A stretch of DNA of 60,000 bases from Bolinopsis microptera (Eukaryota > Ctenophora > Tentaculata > Lobata > Bolinopsidae), in assembly GCF_026151205.1 (NCBI RefSeq), contig NC_087077.1, positions 3,660,001-3,720,000 on the forward strand. Direction: 5' to 3'. Numbering within the stretch: the stretch's first letter is position 1; every line of letters starts with the position of its first letter. The position numbers were made by a program, and so were the translations under genes. Below the pieces are notes generated by a model. That model ran no database searches. It was not told the origin of the DNA and saw only the letters and a list, made by a program, of their open reading frames with translations. Shown piece after piece: positions 1 through 12,600 of the stretch.

Positions 1-51
1 TTCTCCTTTGACTTCGAAACCGGAGATTACTCCAGGGATCTGGTCTTTTAA
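1..51 (+). other. Possible terminal coding fragment at the window edge
   Basis: The first 51 bases read open on the plus strand to a TAA and could be the last 16 codons of an exon cut by the window edge (ending in residues RDLVF). The opposite strand is also open here and would read GLKDQIPGV off the edge, so it could equally be an exon of a leftward gene such as the missing part of the ABCA transporter. I recognise neither. Bases 52-680 hold nothing I can identify. Confidence 0.2.
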
Positions 52-688
52 GCCTCGAATTGAATCGTGAATTATATATATATTATATAGAAATATTAGA
101 TTAATCATAACGAAATAACCAGACTCACAAAGCCATGTACCGGATCAACACCTGGTCATATAGCCATATGCTAAATCAGGTGTCCGTGCTCCTGATAAAT
201 AATCCTATTTGTATCTCAATGTTAAATCCCGCCTCCATCTGATTTTTGACACCTTAATTCAAGTTGGTAGATATAGCCCAGCTTGGCCTCTGATAGTCAG
301 GGCTCTACAACATTTCTAAATATTGTGTCTGACTGACGGTCCCTTTACGTAGTGTTGCAAAATATGATTATGAACAGCTGGGCAACGGCTGATTGTAGGC
401 CTGACACTGGATTTAACACGGTTCATTAAGTTATATTACAAGTGGATGATAGTATTTATAGTGCGAATAACACCACAATCTTGACATTTCTTCCGATATG
501 ATTGAATGATTTCAATAGTACTGTGCGTTTATTAGTAAAGTATTAAGGTACCATCATGTCAATACTTCACAATGTTATTTTTATTTTTTGATAACGTTAA
601 ATACTGTACAAGAAGAGAACCACAGCTCTTCTAAAACAATCCTTGTATCCTCACTCCGGCAGTTAGCAGAGTCCCAGATACCAATTAA

Positions 689-2203
689 GGCCAGAGGGGG
701 GGGGTAAATGGAACTTTTCTAGTTTTCACATATTTGATAATAGTTGCTGGAGACGAACAAGAAGAAAAAAACCGGATCAAAATCAGACCTTGCGTTCCTG
801 AGATATCGCGCGCTAAATTTTGAGGTTTACCTGTAATTACATGTTAAACTGGATCTTTAAACGGCTGTAACTTTTTTGACCTTTCGATTCCTTAGTTGAG
901 AAAACCGGCCACTCCCTGATCTTGAGGTTTGGTACAGTGGTTCCTTGGACAATTATCCTCATTTATGATGCAGCGATTTTTTTAATTTGACTCGGTTCTT
1001 GAATTATGAGGTTAACCATGTCAAAAATTCGACAAATTTAGCTGGTTAACCTCATAATTCGAGAAACGAGTCAAATAAAAAAAATCGCTGCATCTAATAT
1101 CTAGATACTTGTCCAAGGAACCACTGTACCAAATCCCAATATCAGGGGGTGGCTGGTTTTCTCAACTAAGGAACTGAAAGTCACAAAATGTGTTTCGAGA
1201 TAGATGCAATTTAGTGTTTTCAAAATTTTGAATATTCACTGGAATGTATCACAGTTTGTTAGTTAGGACTTTCTATACACCTAACAACGTTTGCTTGATC
1301 AGACCTAGCCATCCCCTAAACGATTTTAGCCACTTTCAGTAGTTAATGTCCTTGTATTGTAAAAAATGAGGTTAACCAAGACTTCCTGTAAACACTAACT
1401 GCTCGAAAGTAGTAAAAATTTGGTTGTTAACCTCGCTTTAGACCATATAACACTGGGATTGGTTTATTAATATGTTATTATATATGTAGTAAAACATTTG
1501 CACAGTGTAACGATTAAGTTTTTGAGGTTAACATGTATTTTACTGGTCAGATATTCAAAAAATGAGAGGTTAACCTCATTTTTTAGCCATTTACGGATAA
1601 AATCTTCTACTAAAATATGGTCAGTTCAAATCACCTTTGTCACGTGATTATAGTTGTAGGCATTGTGATACCAATAGATACCTCACTGCGATATTGTGGT
1701 ACATTACATAAGTAAGAATCGTATGTATATTCCCTACAGTACCAAAATGTGATGGTTAACCTCATTTTTTCATTTTCCCAAGATAAAAGAAAGTCAATCA
1801 ACACGTCATCTATTTAGAAATGTGTATACCGTAAACTAACGATGAAAATAATAGCTCTATCATTTGATCTATTCTCGCTACATCTAAAAAAAGAGGTTAA
1901 CCTCATTTAATAACGTTTGGATATTACTTTTTCTGATAATTATGAACCTAAAATTTAGAGTTAACATTTGCTGACCGAAATAACAAAAAATTATGGAGTG
2001 TAATAAAATATTAACCTCAATTTTATTAACCTCAATGTTGTATAGTCAATTTTGTGAAAGTCGGTTAACCTCAATTATTAAAAAAAGTTAAGCAGCTACA
2101 AATATGTGAATAGTTGCAATGTTTTTGTCATCAAAAATTATATTGATTAAGAAAATAATATTTTGGTCGATGTTTTTGACCCCTTACCCCCCCCCCTCTG
2201 GCC
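689..2203. mobile_element. TTAA-flanked inverted-repeat element (piggyBac-like MITE) with GGTTAACC motifs
   Basis: The ends are inverted complements: GGCCAGAGGGGGG at the left and CCCCCCTCTGGCC at the right. Each is flanked by TTAA (685-688 and 2204-2207), the target duplication typical of piggyBac-type transposons. No transposase is encoded. Positions about 890-1180 form an inner palindrome in which a segment with 'ccaaggaaccactgtacc' faces its complement. The palindrome GGTTAACC, usually extended to GAGGTTAACCTCA, recurs at least seven times (near 1010, 1043, 1371, 1566, 1753, 1894 and 2063), with more half-copies. Such clusters of a short motif inside a non-autonomous element look like transposase-binding or other protein-binding repeats; that is inference. 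Confidence 0.7.
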
Positions 2204-2207
2204 TTAA

Positions 2208-2843
2208 TCGCTCTCGTTAACAGAAACTTTCAGTCAACTTCACATCGCAATGTGGTCACGTGATCTCGTAGCTGTGAAGCAATACTAGCTCCAGTCAGAA
2301 CAATGATATTATAGTGTCTCAGTCACCTGCTGGCACTAGCTTTTTAATAGGCTTACTTGTTTTTCAAGGATTTTACACAATAATTTCGACAGATTTCCGA
2401 TCCTCGACTAATTTTTATATCATTTTCTCGTTGTCTTGAACCACTTCGTTCTCAACTTTGATCAATTTAAAAAAATTGTTTAGCAAAGGTGCCTTAAGGA
2501 AACTCTCGAACTGAAGACTTGTTAGATAATTCGAATTCAGTAAAACTTAACGTTAAATATTAATTTCTGAGGAGTGAGCTTTCACCTGCTCCCAACTGAG
2601 TATTTCAACACCTCCGTCTATTGTGTTTTTGACAAGGTTTGCACAGTTAGTGGAACACCTTTCACACATCTGTAGTCATAATTATTCTTGATGCCGTCCT
2701 TACAATTCCGTTTTAGAAGTTTATAACGTCGTATTTATCTGCAGCAATTGTTCTTAAATTTGTAACTTAGATGTTTTATTAAATTTTATCGAAATATTTT
2801 TTAAATTTGACTCATCAACCATCACAGTTAAAGAAAATAAATT
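2208..2843. other. Intergenic, probable GPCR promoter region
   Basis: This is AT-rich sequence between the MITE and the GPCR start codon. I see no gene, RNA or repeat in it. It presumably holds the promoter and 5' UTR of the GPCR, but I can point to no specific site. Confidence 0.35.
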
Positions 2844-5800
2844 ATGGTAATGTGGCTACTCCTTCTAGTCGTTACAAGTAGTTCTGGCCAACTTGCAGAT
2901 ATAGGGGACTGGGGTGAAATAGAAGGTCAGTGGAACAAATAACAATTTGTTAATATACATTTTTTGTACTTTAAATGCTATTAGTCGTACTAATGCACAC
3001 AAAAATAGGTTAACCTTAACCATCATAAGGGTAAACCTAGTAGCTACAATTAAATCAAATTCTAACTCCAAATTGGAGATCAGTATTAACCTATCCTACA
3101 ACAGGAGGTAACAGTGACTGCAAAGTAACTGAGTACGGAGGTTACCTTCTGCTTGGTTGTGGTGATATTACAGAAGATGAGCATGATGGCAGGCAAAGCA
3201 ATGTTTTCAAGTGCTGGACTTCTGACACCCGCTACACTGTTTCTTCTAATGATTTTATCCATCAAGTTTTCTATAATCAGACATGTGAAAACGATCCCAA
3301 ATACTACCAGGTAAGCTTTAAGGGAATTGTTTATTTAAGGGAATTAGTTATTTTAGATAACTGAGCTACCATCTGAATCCCAATACTCGTATGTTGCAAG
3401 TTCACGCTCCATCATAGAAGTCCATTAATCATGTTTATTGCTCCGGGATGTCAGAAACGTGAATTCGGTATCATAACAAAAATCCAATTTCCATCAGGTT
3501 TGTGGACACATCTTGCACCTATTCCGCTATATCCACGACACAGAGCACCTGTGTGGGTATTACATCTGTAACAGGACAAAGACTGATATAATAGAACCTG
3601 AGACAAGGTTTCTGAGTGGAGTTGCTGTACCTTGGTCTTATGAATGCAATAATAGAACTGACTGCAGAGATAATCTAGATGAACAAAACTGCCCTTCAGA
3701 AGAGGAATCATTTGAATGTCTCGATCCGACCAATAAGCGAATTTATCAAAGTCAAGTTTGTGATGGTAAACGAGATTGCCACCCGATTTGGGGATTCGAT
3801 GAGGTGAACTGTAATCACACATATGGTTTGGAATGTCTGAAGGAATTTGGGAACACTAACATAAGCTCCTGGCTTACACCCTATCAGATCTGTGATGGTG
3901 GAATACAGTGTAACATTAACGGTGAAGATGAAATCGGTTGCGAGGAAACAGCCAATAAAACTAAATGTATCGGTGGATATACAGAAAACAACGCTGAAAT
4001 GTTCATCAGTGAAAATCAGAAATGTTACAGGCCTGACAACGCATATATTAAGGTCTGCCTAGATGGAAAAGATCAACTGAATTGCACGGATAATGTGTCG
4101 CTGATGTGCGAAGTAAATGGGCACACCACTTCTGTAACTGATCTCGGCCTGTGTATTGGTCCAGATTACGGGCCCAATTGCGATGATGGAATAGACAACA
4201 ATTGTTTAACTCTGGATCCTCAGTGCACGGTTCACAAGCACCTGACGTGCGATGGTGTTGCTCACAATTGCGGAAATGGGGTTGATGAGAACAAATGGCG
4301 GTGCAATGGTATGACCGAACGATTTAAATGTCACAGAAGGGTCTTAGAGCCATTGTACAGGGGGAAGAAGCTTCTTCCAAAATCCATTCCAATAGAGTGG
4401 GCTTGCGACGGAATAAAAGATTGTATCGATGGCAGCGATGAAGATAAAGAAATTTGGAGGGTATGCTTAGAGGGCCCAAATTATGAACATTTTATTGAAA
4501 AGCATAAAGAATGTAGAGATGTATTCATCTGTGAATCTCAATTTGTCAAATTGGAAAACTTGTGTCGCAACAAAGACATTTGCGAAACAGAGAGGAAGGT
4601 TTGTGATAACATTGCTCAGAACAAAAGGGGCTTTTTGACTCAAGCAACAAAATTCAAAAAGCAAAAGGTTTTAAGCCATTGCGTTCCTGGAATAAGTTTG
4701 CAGAAAGACACAGGTTATCCTCATCTCAGTTGTGAGAAGAAAACTGTTTCAATGAATGAGGAAGCATATGGCACAATTCCGACCAGCCTGATCCATCCAG
4801 TAAAGCCTCAGTCGTGTAGGTCGTATTATGGGGAGCTTTACGTTTATCTTAGTTGTCTAGGACTCTGTTCAGATGCTGAGTGTCCTCTTCAAAAGATTGA
4901 GCACGACAGCTGTTCCATCGAGCCAGGATTGCTTTATACTCTCACCAAACAAAACACTCTTACCATCGCTAAAAGATTGGGGAGAGGCCGGTACACAAAC
5001 GAAATCTTTTCATGTAGAAACAAACGCTGTATATCCTACGACAAAGTTTGCAACCTTCATGATGACTGTGGTGACAGCTCTGATGAAGAGAGCTGTTCCA
5101 ACCACTTCTTTTGTAAGTCAGACGATCGTAACATTTCTATTTCACTAAAATGTGACGGGAGATTTGATTGTGCAGACGGGTTAGACGAATGTAACGAAGA
5201 ATGTGGTGCCCAGATAATCAACTCAACGTTCCTTAAGACATCAGCTTGGATTCAAGGAATCCTTGCAACTCTATTCAATATCATTGTGGCAGTAAATCAT
5301 CTGCTACAACTCAAGGGGAAATTGAGCAACAGAACGTCACTGACAGTGGCACTGCTCGTTATCTTCGTATCAATTGGAGACATGTTTGTTGGAATATATT
5401 TGATAATCCTGGCGGTTCACGATAGTATTCGAGGAGAACTGTATTGCATGAGCCGCTTTAACTGGCTTAAAAGTGGACTCTGTACTTTTCTTGGAGTCAT
5501 CAATTGCATTGGAACACAACTAGCTCTATTCTCGATGGTCTATATCAGTATTTTCAGGGCGTGGGTCATGAAAACACGAAGCATTTCGTCAAGACCAGCT
5601 GATTGGAAATACTTGCTTGTCCTAGCGTCAACAGTATTTGCTTTTATCATTTTTCCATCGCTTGCGTTTTCACTTGCCCCGCTGCTACCTCGGTATCAGG
5701 ATTACTTTATGAATGGTGTTTATTATGGCAAAGATAACATTCTCTTCAAAGGGGCTGTCAATAAAGAGGAACACATCATGACGCTACAAAGTTACTATGG

Positions 5801-6476
5801 CAGATTCTTGGGAGCCCATGAAGTGGATTTGTCATGGCAGGAAATCAGAAAACTGGTAAATTCCATGTTTACAGACAGCTACGGAGGTATAAAAGGGGAC
5901 AGCATAGGGTTCTTCGGCAACGAGGGAGTTTGCCTCTTCAAATACTTTGTTGAAAAGGGTGACCCCAAAAGTGGCTTCACTTGGTCACTTTTAATCGTCA
6001 ACTTCTGTTGCTTCGTTGTTATTGCCTGTTGCTACACCTACATAAACTACATTAACCTTAGCTCAGCAGGCACGACCAACACTGACAAATCCAGGAAAAC
6101 TGCCCGGGACATCCAGCTGCGTATTAGCGTTATCATCCTCACTGATTTCCTTTGTTGGGTGCCTTGCATTATTGTGTGTCTGTTGCATTACCTTGGAGTA
6201 ATAAACGCTACTCACTTCTACCCATACTTCTCAATATTGCTCCTTCCCATAAACTCTCTGATGAACCCACTTATTTATGATAATACGGTTCCTAATTTCC
6301 TTATGTCAGTATTGTTAGTGCCTTACAAGAAGATCAAAGAGTGGGTTCAACAGTTTAGGACAGAGGAAAGTGACAGGTCTTGTAATGAACAGCAAGGTTG
6401 TCAGTTAGGACTGAATGCTATGGTTAAATCAACAGTAACAGTGGCAACTATGATTGAGACTGAGCTTAATGATTAA
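2844..6476 (+). CDS. LDLa-repeat GPCR (class A, LGR/GRL101-like 7TM), three exons
   Basis: This is a cell-surface receptor with a large cysteine-rich ectodomain. Exons are 2844-2925 (ends in phase 1), 3105-3310 (phase 0) and 3498-6476, with GT/AG borders; the product is about 1,088 residues. The ATG at 2844 is chosen because it begins a signal peptide (MVMWLLLLVV). The ectodomain (about residues 110-660) holds roughly eight or nine LDLa-type modules, clear ones carrying CDGxxDC and DGSDE or DSSDEESC calcium-cage motifs; several are irregular. Seven membrane segments follow (about 670-1035), with CWVP in TM6 and NPLIY in TM7; TM3 ends in FRAW instead of DRY. A loop of about 100 residues separates TM4 and TM5. 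The 7TM core and LDLa modules resemble the relaxin-receptor/mollusc GRL101 group, but I see no leucine-rich repeats. The ligand is unknown. The ABCA exons on the opposite strand end 200 bp downstream. Confidence 0.92.
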
Positions 6477-6679
6477 ATGTATGATTTAGGGCAAGAGTTT
6501 CATATTATCTTACTTTTATAAAAGATATTATATTTATTCTTTAACAATTTCTTCACATTATTGTTATAATCTAAGACGTATCATTATTGAGAGTACATGA
6601 AACACGCCAATTTTAAAGTTATCGTTATTCTGTGGGACGACATTGTGGGCTACAAACTCTAAAAATAAAAATTGCTTAC

Positions 6680-9600
6680 TTGACCGTGTTTAAGGATGAG
6701 GACCAGGAAGACGTTGGTGACACTGGATGTAACCAACAAGGTGATACCCCACCCCCACCAGTGTACTGCATCACCAAGCCCCATAACCCTCATCACCTGC
6801 ACCACAATACATTAGAACAAAAATAATTATTAACAATTATTTAAATGTGTTTGAACTCTGAATTTGAATTCGGGGTTAAAATAGCCCACGTTTTGAAATT
6901 TGTCATTGAATCTCAGCGATTTTAAGCAGTGTCACGTGATATAAAACCTCTTTCAAGCGGAGCTCCTTCTCGTAGACGATTCGTTTAGTGCTCATAGCGA
7001 TTATGTAAACCCAGCTGATAACCATACACATGGGCAGTGTCCTGGAGATTATAAACAGGTACTTGTCGTTTAACCAGCATGGATACGGGAACATCTGAAA
7101 TAATGTTGATTATTTTGTTGTTTTGACCGTGTTTTCCTGGTCTTTTTCCTGATTTAAACTTTGAATATCAAAATTTGACGGTCGCGCGGAAAAGGTTTTA
7201 ACAAAGACTCAAAAGTACAATTAAGAATGTAATGATCCAATTATTGATGTGCAATCTGCCACATTTTAGATAGATAGCAGCCAAATGATGTTCACAGATA
7301 ATTACATTACATATATATTAATGTAATTTACATCACAACATTGTCCTAACTACATAGCTGGAAACCTAGTTTTTTCAATCAATAACTAGTAACCTGACCC
7401 CACTTAATCCACAATTATAAACCACATGCTAAACCAGTAACCACGTGCTGCTATATCACGTGGTATACCACGTGATATATCACCATAACAAATTACCTGA
7501 GAGTAAGATCCAGGGAGATTAAATGTTCCATTCCCAATAAAATCAGAGATGCCCCGCTCTATGAAGTCCTGAATGTACACAAACCCAAATACCCAGTACT
7601 GACGGTCCCAGAGGTAATCGTACGGGTAGCTCCTCCAGTACCTGGTGATTACGGTTTGAGGAATGTTTGAGGAATTTGGGGTTACTTGGCTCAACTTGAC
7701 TGATAGTAGTGTAAAGTGTTAACTTGTTAAGTGATGATGTTTAAACGGTATAATATTGTCTTGTGACGTTTTTTATGGGAATGATACTTTGTCAACATAT
7801 CATCATATTCAGACAATAAGAGAATTAGCATCAACATAAGGACAGGTCTGTCATTATTTCAACCTGATGATTCAGCCGAAGGCTTGGTATCTGAGCCGAT
7901 TGAAGTCTATCATAATCGGGTGTTAAAAAGTGGTTAAAATCTCGGACTATGAACACAGTTGCACATACCCCCACATAGAACATCTAATATCTTGCTTGGC
8001 TCGCAGTTAAACAGGTAAAGTGTAATGAGTGACTCTACAGGACATTACACATCCAACCATTAATTTTACAAATCATAACATTCTTCGAATTCTTAGCCAG
8101 TAATGTTATCAGACTATTTGTAAAGTCTTCATGGAGGAGAAAAATTTGCGAAATCTGTAAAATAAGGTGTTCTTTATAACAAGGATATGGTTGACATAAT
8201 ATTATTATTAAATAGTGGATAGTACTGAGATGATGTAGGAACAGTTTAGTTATAACTATTTCCGGGAATTGTATGCACTAAAACTCGTCGACACTGAGAG
8301 CTGATAATTTGCAGATTTTGCCCGCAAGGTATTATAATACCATGACGGTTGCTGAATTAAATTCCGAACGAACGGCACATCATGATACAACTAAATCTGT
8401 GCTTACTAATATGATTGAGGAGAGGGGCTCCTCAAGAAATCTAGATCAAACCCAATCAGAAGACGTTTTCACTCATCATTTATATAAAGAGCACATGACT
8501 AGAAGTTTGAACACGTGTGGTTGCTCATGCTGTAGGTACAAGATAACTACCCAACACCACGTGTCAATGTCCCTGCCAAGAAATTATCGGAGTAATTTGT
8601 GGGCTGATGATAATAACATACCGTATGTTAAAATAAGTCTTTGTCGCTCCCTACGAGCGACGGATTTAATATTTATATTATGTAAATATCGTAGAAATCT
8701 TATTAAACCCAACAAGATTACGTTTTCAGTGACCATCTTGATAAAATAGCGATTAGTAGCACGTGCTTAAAAAATGTTTAAATCGTGGATCAAATAAGAG
8801 ACGGGAACCCTTGTTAATGGGGTGGCTCTCGTAATTTCAAGGGGAGCTGTACCTGAGACGATCAGGGGTAAATACCTAAATCTTTGGTATAAATACTGGA
8901 AGAAAGAAGACAATTCACAATAGTATCGCATTCTATACTACCAACATGCCTACCTTTTCCAAGTTCATGTGATTATTGGGGAACTATTTCAAGACGATAC
9001 CCGAACTGGAACTTATTATGCTGGTACACATGCAGGTACACTAGCTGTGATACCGTCACAGGTTCACTCTTTCCCACAGTCTCTTGTAAACTATATTATT
9101 TTGACGGAGTGGTCGCGTCGGGGTGGCTGACTTTAAATGGAGAGGATTTTATTTTTTCTTCTACTCGGTCAGTCAAAACCAAAATGGGAGGCTGTTTCGA
9201 CTTTCGAATGCTACTTGTTATTAGGAGGTCTGCACCGTAATTATAAAGTTCCCACTAAGGAAGATCGACAAACACTTTGTCGGTTCGGCCGTGTTGGTCG
9301 CGAGACCAACACGATGACGAACCAATTCAATTAGTTTAAATATTCTGAGTTAGTCCGTATATCAGATAAAAATAATACATGGCTCTGAGTAATATATAAT
9401 ATACTGCAGACCTTGATCACCGCTATCGGTATCACTAAAAATAACAATTTATCGGGGACCAGAATTTTAAAATAACTCCCAAAACTCAAAACCTGATAAC
9501 TATCGTCTGATACTGTAATTAGTGCACGCGTTTATAAAGCGGAGCATTTGGTGGAGAGCTCACTTTTAACTGTCACTAACTGGTAGTCAGTAACCAGTGG

Positions 9601-12600
9601 GCAGTGACTGGTCTTTCAACGGCATCGTGCTGTCACTTGTTACTTTTACACGGATTAGGACGTAGTGTTGTTGTTTTTTATCAGCAGACATTGTTTGTCT
9701 TGAATTGAGAGATGATCTGCTTTATAAGAATGTAACAGTTTAGCCACTATACCACTATATTTAATATACACGCTTATAAATTTTACGTTCAGATCTAACT
9801 ACATCTATCTTGTAAAACGTAATATTTAAATACAACTTTAATTTTATTATTCTGTTATTAATTTATTATGTTGTCTACAAACTAGGAGGCCAACTAGTAG
9901 CAGATCAGACATCCGGTCTGTTCACTGACCCGGCTTACTTTTATCCAATCCGGTCTGGTTTCATTTCCAATATCTGCCGAACCTGGATCATTCTCCAGCT
10001 AATTGCTGATCGGGTCAGCGAAGACTTGAATTTTAGCTTAAAATAACTGCAGAGGCCACATTTCTATACAACTTACAAAAAAGGCACTTAGTCTTGGAAA
10101 AAGTGAAAAGTGGCAAAAATAGGTAATTTACCAAAGTAACCTTCACGCATGAGCGAATATATCAAATCTGGCTGTTGATACTTGATTTTGTGTTTTTCTT
10201 GCTGATTTCCACACTAGAATGATCAAGGTGTACTTTGTAATTGTGGACATGGTGTTATTATCCATTTTGTGGTTTAAGTAAAATCCTGGTCAACCGGCAC
10301 AAAATCCGTCAACAAAAAGTCTTTACACTTTTTGTTGTTGATAATATCACTGTTTTCATGGTAAAATTAATTTAATGAAGCCAAAGACATGATTTCGGGG
10401 GGTAAATGTGGGCAATGTCCATAGTTAGAGGGTGATTAATATAAGTAACTCACACATCACATGATAAGAGAAAGTATCTTAAGAAATCTTATAACGTCAG
10501 CAAATTCTCAAGGAAACAAGTCTGAAATCTTCCTGACCGATTCAAGTAACCACCACCGTCCACCAAATACCAACAAAATGTTTGCGTACAATATCTCCCT
10601 CCTCTTGCTTCCCTTCCTGACGTCTGTGCTCGGTGACAAACCACACATCGCTCTAAAGTTTGGAGACGATACAACAAGCTACATTATGATATCCCCGGAC
10701 ATGTCACCCCTGGAGGAGGAGCTGTCGATCTGCTCCTGGATCAAACAACTGAGTCCCACATCTCGTTATGGAATGTGGATACACTACAATACCAATGCTC
10801 AACATGACTCTATCAATATCTGTGATAACCTGGTATGGACTTTTCTCACGGGCGGCAACACTCCGCACAGCCAGACACCGGTACATTCACAGTGGTACCA
10901 TGTTTGTCTTACTTGGACATATAGCAGCGGCAAAAAGAAACTATATTATGATGGTGTGGAGATAGGGACTAGCACCACACCTTCTGGCCAGAAATTCTCA
11001 GTAACAACCGGTTCTATTGTATTTGGACAATATCATGCAACCTACAAGATGGAGGCTTCTTTTGCTGGTTCATCATATTCATTCGGAGGTGAAATGACAA
11101 AACTGAATATCCTGAAACGAGAACTGACCAACCAAGAGGTAGCTGAGATGTACAAGTCGGGGATCTGTTCCACCTATGAAGAATCACTTAAAGATGATAT
11201 CCATCTCTCGTGGGAGACACTACTGTCGGATGATACTGAAAAACATGGGAATATTGTAAAGTTAAGCTTGACTTGTCCCGCCCACACACAACAACCTACC
11301 ACTGCTATTCCTACTACTGCTGAACCAACAGAAGAATCTGAGGGGGGTTGCAACAACCGCTGGGCAGTTCTACGTCTAACTGATTTCTATAACCAAGTGA
11401 GGATAACGTTTAAGAAACGTGGTGATAAGATCTTTAAATTCTTTAACAATTATTTTTGAAAACTTTTCTTTAATTATCAACAACAATAGTAAATGCCAAG
11501 GTTTGTGACGACAATTGTAAGGTTAGATATTATATCAACTTAATTATTATACTCGCATAATTTCAGGAAATCGAAACGGAACTACTACAAGACTTGAGGG
11601 ACATTTGGGAACTGCTTGCCGAGTTTATTGGACATCAAATAGACGAGGCCCTTTTAGCTCACCTCATTAAACATCACTGTGGCACCGAGGCCGAGACACA
11701 AACAACTACTGAGGAAGAGGAAACTGATGGTTGTCATAACCGCTGGGCTATCCTTCGGTCTTCTGATTTCTTTGATAATGAAATAACTTGAAAACTAATG
11801 TTAACGTCAGTTCAAATAATTGGATCGGGTGTTTTAAAGCACCTTATTTTAACGAACATGAGAGCACCGATTTACATTGTTTTTTAATTGGATGTTAAAA
11901 ATCTAAATACATTTTGATTTACAGACTCAGAGAGTTGTTTCAGATATATCAAGCGCCATTTAACAGGGGTATTTCAGGAAGTTACAACTGATCTCATCAA
12001 AGATTTGAGGGGACGATGGGAACTTCTAGCTGAGTTTGAAGGGCACGTCATAGATGATGGCTTGATTGCTCACCTGCAGAAACATCATTGCACCTCTAAG
12101 TCAGAATGATTCTAGGTATGTATGGAACTTTATACCGTTTAGATAATATAGTACTAATAGTACTAGCCCCTTGTTAAGCAAACATCTTAATATGTTAAGC
12201 AAACATCTTAATTTAGCTCACACATTGTCTGAGTGCATTTCAATGGTTTGTAAAGAATGCTATTCTAAACATTTCTCCTTGCAGATTTACAGGACCAGTC
12301 GCTACGGATCCGAGCTATAAACACAAGACTGATTATCAGCTGATAGACACTGCACTAAGCTACTTAATTATGTGGAAATAACAAAAACAATGTTCAAATT
12401 AACATTAACAATCTTTAATTTTGCATGACAACCAATTCTTGGTTGTGATAACTTGGCTAAGCTATGATTCCAATTAAAGTCATATATCACAGTTTTTAAT
12501 TTGATAATTGCTGAATACTGTTTCTTATTTACTATTTAGTATATTATTTAGTAAGTTTCTTATTAGCTTTCTCTCCTGATTATTTAATATAATTAATACA

